A DNA stretch of 64,000 nt from Thiosocius sp942490985 (GTDB lineage Bacteria; Pseudomonadota; Gammaproteobacteria; Chromatiales; Chromatiaceae): NCBI GenBank assembly GCA_942490985.1, contig CALNYW010000001.1, forward strand, positions 310,001-374,000, read 5' to 3'. The position numbers were made by a program, and so were the translations under genes. The notes beneath the pieces are model-generated. The model made no database searches and had not been told where the DNA came from. It saw only the letters and a list, made by a program, of their open reading frames with translations. Below, in pieces: positions 60,203 to 64,000 of the stretch. The stretch's first letter is position 1; each line of letters starts with the position of its first letter.

Positions 60203-60259
60203 CGAGTTCCGCTCAGGCCCTGATGTCTGCGTGTCACCCATGCGGGTCAGGGTAATAGC

Positions 60260-61186
60260 ATGACCCAGACCGACTATTTTCGGCGGATGAATCGAGGATT
60301 TCGATCAAGTTTTGCGGCGCAAACCGATTGGCGGCGTTTTGGGGTTGCTGATCCACAAGGGCGTTGGGCAGAGACCTGGAAGCTCTGGACCAAGCGGCAC
60401 GGCGCTGCCCCCAGCTTCTGTGTCGGCAATCGTTTCCTGCACGGCTACTATCAGTTTGAGCAAGCCCGTCGCGGGGAGTGGCGCGTCTGGTTCGTTTCCC
60501 AGGCCGAGCAAACGGCGCAATCGCTTCCGGTCGGCTCAAGTGTCAGCGTCTCTCTGCATTGCCTTCACGACGCCGACGTCACCTGCTCGCTGGCACTAAG
60601 GATTGCGAATTCGCCGGAGTCGCTGGTTTTCCCCAACATTACCGGAAGATACCGGTACATCGCGCCTATCCCTGGACACCCACGCCGGGTAACCGAGACC
60701 TCGATTCTGATCGTGGAGGGCGAGGGGAGGGGCTCGGTCTTGCCAGCTTCGGCGCTAGCTGGATATGTGGTTCTGACGACGATGGGCCTGGGGAATGGCA
60801 ATCGTGTTGTTGTGGTGTACCGCTTGATCGACACAGCGGACGCGACGGCCATCCCTGTTGAGACAACAGAAAGCGCCGTATTAAGCCGGATAGACCATTT
60901 ACCCGAGCGAGTGAGTTGTTTAAAGGACCTCCCGGGCGTTACTCTTGTGGCTGATGAAAGCTGCGCGGAGACGCAGCGTTTATGCCGCGCCCAGCCATCG
61001 ATAGACTTATCAGGCAGTCCGAGTCTCTCTGCACCGTCGCAAACAGTCGGCAATTGGAGAGACTTTGGAAACGATTCAGCACAAGCTTCAGCAGTTCGAC
61101 CCCGGCATGGTCTGGCTAGACCAACGCAACCACATTACCGCGATGAATGGGATTGCGATGGAGGTGCTGAACGTCCGACCGGGTGA
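60260..61186 (+). CDS. Hypothetical protein overlapping rcoM
   Basis: A 308-residue frame from ATG 60260. The first ~270 residues look like a real soluble, beta-rich protein, with Trp- and Val-rich strands (FLHGYYQFEQARRGEWRVWF, NRVVVVYRLIDTADATAIPV). No family recognised. The last ~40 residues overlap the start of rcoM in another frame and look like read-through, so the true end may be earlier or a frameshift may have removed the stop. Confidence 0.45.
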   Translation: MTQTDYFRRMNRGFRSSFAAQTDWRRFGVADPQGRWAETWKLWTKRHGAAPSFCVGNRFLHGYYQFEQARRGEWRVWFVSQAEQTAQSLPVGSSVSVSLHCLHDADVTCSLALRIANSPESLVFPNITGRYRYIAPIPGHPRRVTETSILIVEGEGRGSVLPASALAGYVVLTTMGLGNGNRVVVVYRLIDTADATAIPVETTESAVLSRIDHLPERVSCLKDLPGVTLVADESCAETQRLCRAQPSIDLSGSPSLSAPSQTVGNWRDFGNDSAQASAVRPRHGLARPTQPHYRDEWDCDGGAERPTG

Positions 61187-61814
61187 ACTGATCGGCGAGG
61201 AGATACTCTCCATTCATCCGGAGCGCAGCCGCGAGAAAGTGAAATGGCTGCTCGACCAGTCGAGTTGTCCCGCCAAATCGCCCCCGCCAATGACCATGAT
61301 GATCAACATCCCGGACCGGGTGCTTTTGATCAAGGTATCCAAGATGTGTGGTAAGGATGCAGGTGCAGGGACCTGTATGGTGTTTTATGACCTTACCGAT
61401 CTTGCGACCACGCCAGGTGAAGACGCGACCGCTGATCAGTCGACCTCCGTGGCCGCGGGAGACGACGCTAATGCGCGGAAACGCCTGTACAAAGTCCCTG
61501 TTTATAAAGACCAGCGGGTTTTGCTCGTCGATTTGGAGACGGTGTGTTGTATCCAGGCAGACGGCAAATACTCACGATTATTCACTTGTGAGGGCGATTT
61601 TTTTTGCAACCTGGCGATCTCCGAGTTGGAGTCGAGACTGGATGGGCAAACCTTCATTCGGGTTCACCGAAGCCATATCGCCAACCTCCGGTTCGCCAAA
61701 TCCTTCGAAAAGATCGACGATCAGTGTTTCATCCTGATGGATTATCACGACATCAAGATTCCGATAAGTCGCAATAAGGTCAGCACGCTCAAAGAGATGC
61801 TCGGGTTGAGCTAG
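61065..61814 (+). CDS. rcoM: CO-sensing transcription factor RcoM
   Basis: RcoM is a heme PAS-LytTR regulator that activates CO dehydrogenase genes. The 249-residue protein begins METIQHKLQQFDPGMVWLDQ and keeps the heme-ligand positions: His51 in SIHPERSREK, Cys68 in SSCPAKSPPP and Met78 in MTMMINIPDR. These align with His74, Cys94 and Met104 of the Burkholderia RcoM-2. The LytTR DNA-binding domain (about 140-249) has KVPVYKDQRVLLVDLETV and FIRVHRSHIANLRFAKS. The TTG start at 61065 has GGAG five bases upstream. It is followed by the coxMSL genes. Confidence 0.9.
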   Translation: METIQHKLQQFDPGMVWLDQRNHITAMNGIAMEVLNVRPGELIGEEILSIHPERSREKVKWLLDQSSCPAKSPPPMTMMINIPDRVLLIKVSKMCGKDAGAGTCMVFYDLTDLATTPGEDATADQSTSVAAGDDANARKRLYKVPVYKDQRVLLVDLETVCCIQADGKYSRLFTCEGDFFCNLAISELESRLDGQTFIRVHRSHIANLRFAKSFEKIDDQCFILMDYHDIKIPISRNKVSTLKEMLGLS

Positions 61815-62215
61815 CGCGGCTGTTCTTTTCGGACGATAGGTTGATCTGTTGCGCCTTGATGATTTTCGCCACAAACGGTCTGGTCCGAGAGACCACTGGC
61901 CGAGAACACTCTGCTTCTTTGGCGTCGCCTGGCGCTGCCCCGTTGTCCAGTATTTGTTGATATATTGCGCCGCTTTCTTAGCAGGTGGCAGGTTGTTGTA
62001 ACACCGCGGTAAGGCCTGTTTGGCAGTCCTTGCCTGTCGTATTTCCTCAGTGGTGTCGGGATATACCATTCATTACTCTGATCCGGCGATTCACGCCGTG
62101 AATCTGCCATTGGTGCGCCATCGATTGGCGCATGTCACTAAATCGTCCAACTTTGGCTTCTACAAGCGCTCTTCGAAAGCGCGGTCTTCCATGTGTGCGA
62201 TAGAGGGTAATCAAT
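61815..62215. other. Gap between rcoM and coxM
   Basis: 401 bases with no supported gene. It should hold the cox promoter and RcoM sites. A palindrome lies at 62114-62132 and AAGCGC-containing direct repeats occur near 62163-62185. Confidence 0.45.
62114..62132. promoter_or_regulatory. Palindrome upstream of coxM
   Basis: TGCGCCA TCGAT TGGCGCA has perfect 7-base arms and lies 83 bases before the coxM start. It could be an operator or a leader hairpin. LytTR proteins usually bind direct repeats, so it need not be an RcoM site. Confidence 0.4.
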
Positions 62216-63079
62216 ATGATCCCATCCGAGTTTGAATATCACGCGGCCTCGAGCGTTGACGAGGCCATTGGACTTCTCAGCGACCTCGAGGATGCCAAGG
62301 TGTTGGCAGGCGGCCACAGCCTGCTACCCATGATGAAGCTGCGTTTTGCCGAGCCGGCTCACCTTATCGATATCAATGGTGTCGATGAATTGAAAGGCAT
62401 CTGCCTCGACGGCGAGCAAGTCCATATCGGTGCGATGACGACCGAAAACGAGCTCATCGATTCGGCCGTGCTTCAGGAGCACGTCCCGCTGTTGGTTGAT
62501 GCCGCAAAGCTGGTCGCGGATCCCCAGGTACGAAATCGCGGCACGGTCGGTGGCGACGTGGCGCATGGCGACCCTGGTAATGACCACCCCGCGGTGATGC
62601 TCGCGCTCGACGCAGAGTTTGTCATTCGCGGCCCGGATGGCGAGCGCACAACACCGGCCAACGGGTTCTTTCTCGGCACCTACTGGACCGGCCTGGAAGA
62701 GGGCGAAATCCTTACCGCGATTCGGGTGCCGATAGCCAAACCGGGGATGGGATATGGCTACAACAAGCTCAAGCGGAAAACCGGCGACTACGCAACGGCC
62801 GGTTCTCCGGTCGTGCTGACCCTCAAAGACGACGTATGCACGGACATTCGTATCGCCCTCACCAACGTCGCACCGATGGCGATTCGCGCCGAGGCGGCTG
62901 AAGCACTGCTGCGCGGCAAGGTTATTGACGAGGCGCTGATCGAGCAGGCCGCGGATGCCGTCATGAGCGTCTGTGATCCTGCCGAGGACCTGCGTGGTGA
63001 CGCCGAGTACAAGACCCACATGGCGGCGGAGATGGCGCGTCGATCAATTCGAGATGCCCTCAAGCGGGCCAGGAGCTGA
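62216..63079 (+). CDS. coxM: Aerobic CO dehydrogenase medium (FAD) subunit
   Basis: Accepts electrons from the iron-sulfur subunit and passes them to quinones. The 287-residue flavoprotein shows the FAD motifs AGGHSLLPMMKLRFAEP and GTVGGDVAHGDPGNDHPAVM, typical of CO dehydrogenase rather than xanthine dehydrogenase. Gene order M-S-L and these motifs suggest form I. ATG 62216 follows a GAGGGTAATC site. Confidence 0.93.
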   Translation: MIPSEFEYHAASSVDEAIGLLSDLEDAKVLAGGHSLLPMMKLRFAEPAHLIDINGVDELKGICLDGEQVHIGAMTTENELIDSAVLQEHVPLLVDAAKLVADPQVRNRGTVGGDVAHGDPGNDHPAVMLALDAEFVIRGPDGERTTPANGFFLGTYWTGLEEGEILTAIRVPIAKPGMGYGYNKLKRKTGDYATAGSPVVLTLKDDVCTDIRIALTNVAPMAIRAEAAEALLRGKVIDEALIEQAADAVMSVCDPAEDLRGDAEYKTHMAAEMARRSIRDALKRARS

Positions 63080-63083
63080 CGGT

Positions 63084-63560
63084 ATGGCAAAGCAACACAT
63101 TACGTTTTCACTCAACGGGCGTGACGTGGACGCCCTGGTCGAGCCGCGCGAGCTCCTGGTTCACACCATCCGCGAGACGCTCAGGGAAACCGGTACCCAC
63201 ATTGGCTGTGAGACATCGCATTGCGGCGTTTGTACCGTCGATCTGAACGGCAAATCGGTTAAGGCCTGCACTGTGTTGGCGGTTCAGGCGAACGGCGGTG
63301 ATGTGATGACCGTCGAAGGCATGGCGGATGCCAACGGCCTGAATGCGGTGCAGAGCGCTTTCATCGAGGAGCATGGTCTGCAATGCGGCTTTTGTACGCC
63401 TGGCATGGTCGTCCGCGCCTACCGGCTGTTGCAGGAGAACCCCAATCCCTCGGACGACGAGATTCGTTGGGGCATGTCCGGAAACCTGTGCCGTTGCACC
63501 GGTTATCAAAACATCGTGAAGGCCGTGCACACGGCGGCTGAAAAACTGCAGCAGGCCTGA
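63084..63560 (+). CDS. coxS: Aerobic CO dehydrogenase small (2Fe-2S) subunit
   Basis: The 158-residue protein carries both [2Fe-2S] clusters: CETSHCGVCTVDLNG with a downstream Cys (KACTVLAVQ), and QCGFCTPGMV with LCRCTGYQN. It relays electrons from the molybdenum site to the FAD subunit. Starts at ATG 63084, four bases after coxM. TGACGG at the junction suggests tight coupling. Confidence 0.94.
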   Translation: MAKQHITFSLNGRDVDALVEPRELLVHTIRETLRETGTHIGCETSHCGVCTVDLNGKSVKACTVLAVQANGGDVMTVEGMADANGLNAVQSAFIEEHGLQCGFCTPGMVVRAYRLLQENPNPSDDEIRWGMSGNLCRCTGYQNIVKAVHTAAEKLQQA

Positions 63561-63572
63561 CGGGAGAAAGCA

Positions 63573-64000
63573 ATGGCAGCAATAGCTGAAGACGTTCAAC
63601 AACAAACAACGAAGCAACGCGAAGACGATCTGCAGGGCATTGGTTGTTCCAGGAAAAGGAAAGAAGACCCTCGCTTTGTGCAGGGTAAGGGCAACTACGT
63701 CGACGACATCAAGCTCCCGGGCATGTTGTTCGCAGACATGGTGAGAAGTCCGTATGCACATGCCCGCATCAAGAAGATAAACAAGGATAAAGCACTGGCC
63801 CTACCTGGCGTGCATGCGGTCCTCACAGCCGATGATCTGAAGCCGCTGAACCTGCATTGGATGCCTACGTTGGCGGGTGACGTACAGGCGGTCCTGGCCG
63901 ATGAGAAGGTGCACTTCCAGTATCAGGAGGTCGCCGTCGTTGTTGCCGATGATCGTTACATCGCAGCCGATGCGATTGATCTGGTAGAGGTTGAGTATGA
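63573..64000 (+). CDS. coxL: Aerobic CO dehydrogenase large (Mo-Cu) subunit, truncated by the window
   Basis: The first 142 residues are present and the gene runs off the right edge. After a variable leader they show CSRKRKEDPRFVQGKGNYVD, MLFADMVRSPYAHARIKKIN, LPGVHAVLTADDLKPLNL and VHFQYQEVAVVVADDRYIAA, the standard N-terminal domain of CoxL. The copper-site signature that separates form I from form II lies outside the window. ATG 63573 has GGGAGAAAG upstream. Confidence 0.92.
   Translation, partial: MAAIAEDVQQQTTKQREDDLQGIGCSRKRKEDPRFVQGKGNYVDDIKLPGMLFADMVRSPYAHARIKKINKDKALALPGVHAVLTADDLKPLNLHWMPTLAGDVQAVLADEKVHFQYQEVAVVVADDRYIAADAIDLVEVEY

Noticed and set aside
61578..62110. Minus-strand frames between rcoM and coxM
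   Set aside because: They overlap rcoM antisense or lack ribosome sites and family features.
1..64000. tRNA, rRNA and CRISPR arrays
   Set aside because: No TPsiC-type arm with a matching acceptor, no rRNA sequence and no regularly spaced repeat-spacer pattern was seen by eye.

Overview
The window looks like the chromosome of a gammaproteobacterium. The markers are cmoA/cmoB, hspQ, sthA, aceK, ppsR and AcnD/PrpF-type propionate genes. A class III (PhaE/PhaC) polyhydroxyalkanoate synthase suggests a lineage near the Chromatiales/Ectothiorhodospiraceae, but that placement is inference. No rRNA, tRNA or CRISPR array was recognised.

Layout. 1-590: the start of a membrane protein and a 56-residue single-span membrane protein on the minus strand, behind two LexA-like boxes. 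590-4206: a small unknown gene, an ArnD-like protein lacking its metal ligands, a SET-domain protein, cmoA, cmoB and hspQ. 4498-8012: three exported or envelope proteins, an eRF1-like (baeRF) protein and a small membrane protein. 8463-12802: lexA divergent from mrfA-mrfB, a helicase/exonuclease DNA-repair pair, with a LexA box in the shared promoter. 12780-14973: two small genes and sthA. 15000-20188: a gene-poor accessory stretch with a two-copy repeat (one copy carries an inserted GIY-YIG nuclease gene), an NHL-repeat protein, an OGFr-like protein, a Cys-rich small protein, a MITE-like element and a 40-residue membrane protein behind a PhaR-like palindrome. 20189-30749: PHA metabolism, with two thiolases, phaB, a phasin, phaR, phaE and phaC. 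30914-43076: glyoxylate shunt and gluconeogenesis (glcB, malic enzyme, aceA, aceK, rraA-like, a flavin reductase, ppsR, ppsA). 43087-45835: a c-di-GMP protein and a PhnD-like binding protein. 46374-55008: 2-methylcitrate cycle (prpE, GntR regulator, prpB, prpC, acnD, prpF). 55073-57798: a YdbH-like AsmA-type protein and a YnbE/YdbL-type lipoprotein. 57806-61186: a methyltransferase, a two-domain kinase-like protein and an unknown gene. 61065-64000: rcoM and coxM-coxS-coxL, the aerobic CO dehydrogenase, with coxL cut off by the window edge.

Read together, the 20-64 kb half is a carbon-economy region: acetyl-CoA and propionyl-CoA enter storage (PHA), anaplerosis (glyoxylate shunt, methylcitrate cycle) or gluconeogenesis (malic enzyme, PEP synthase), with CO oxidation as a supplementary electron source. 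The most unusual signals are: LexA sites of the alphaproteobacterial direct-repeat type (GTTC-N7-GTTC) at lexA/mrfAB and at a small membrane-protein gene; a repeat seen both empty and occupied by a GIY-YIG gene; a shared C-terminal helix-hairpin-helix domain on PhaE and the phasin; a PhaR-like operator repeated in front of a tiny membrane-protein gene; and a YnbE-YdbL fusion that keeps an internal signal-peptide-like segment.
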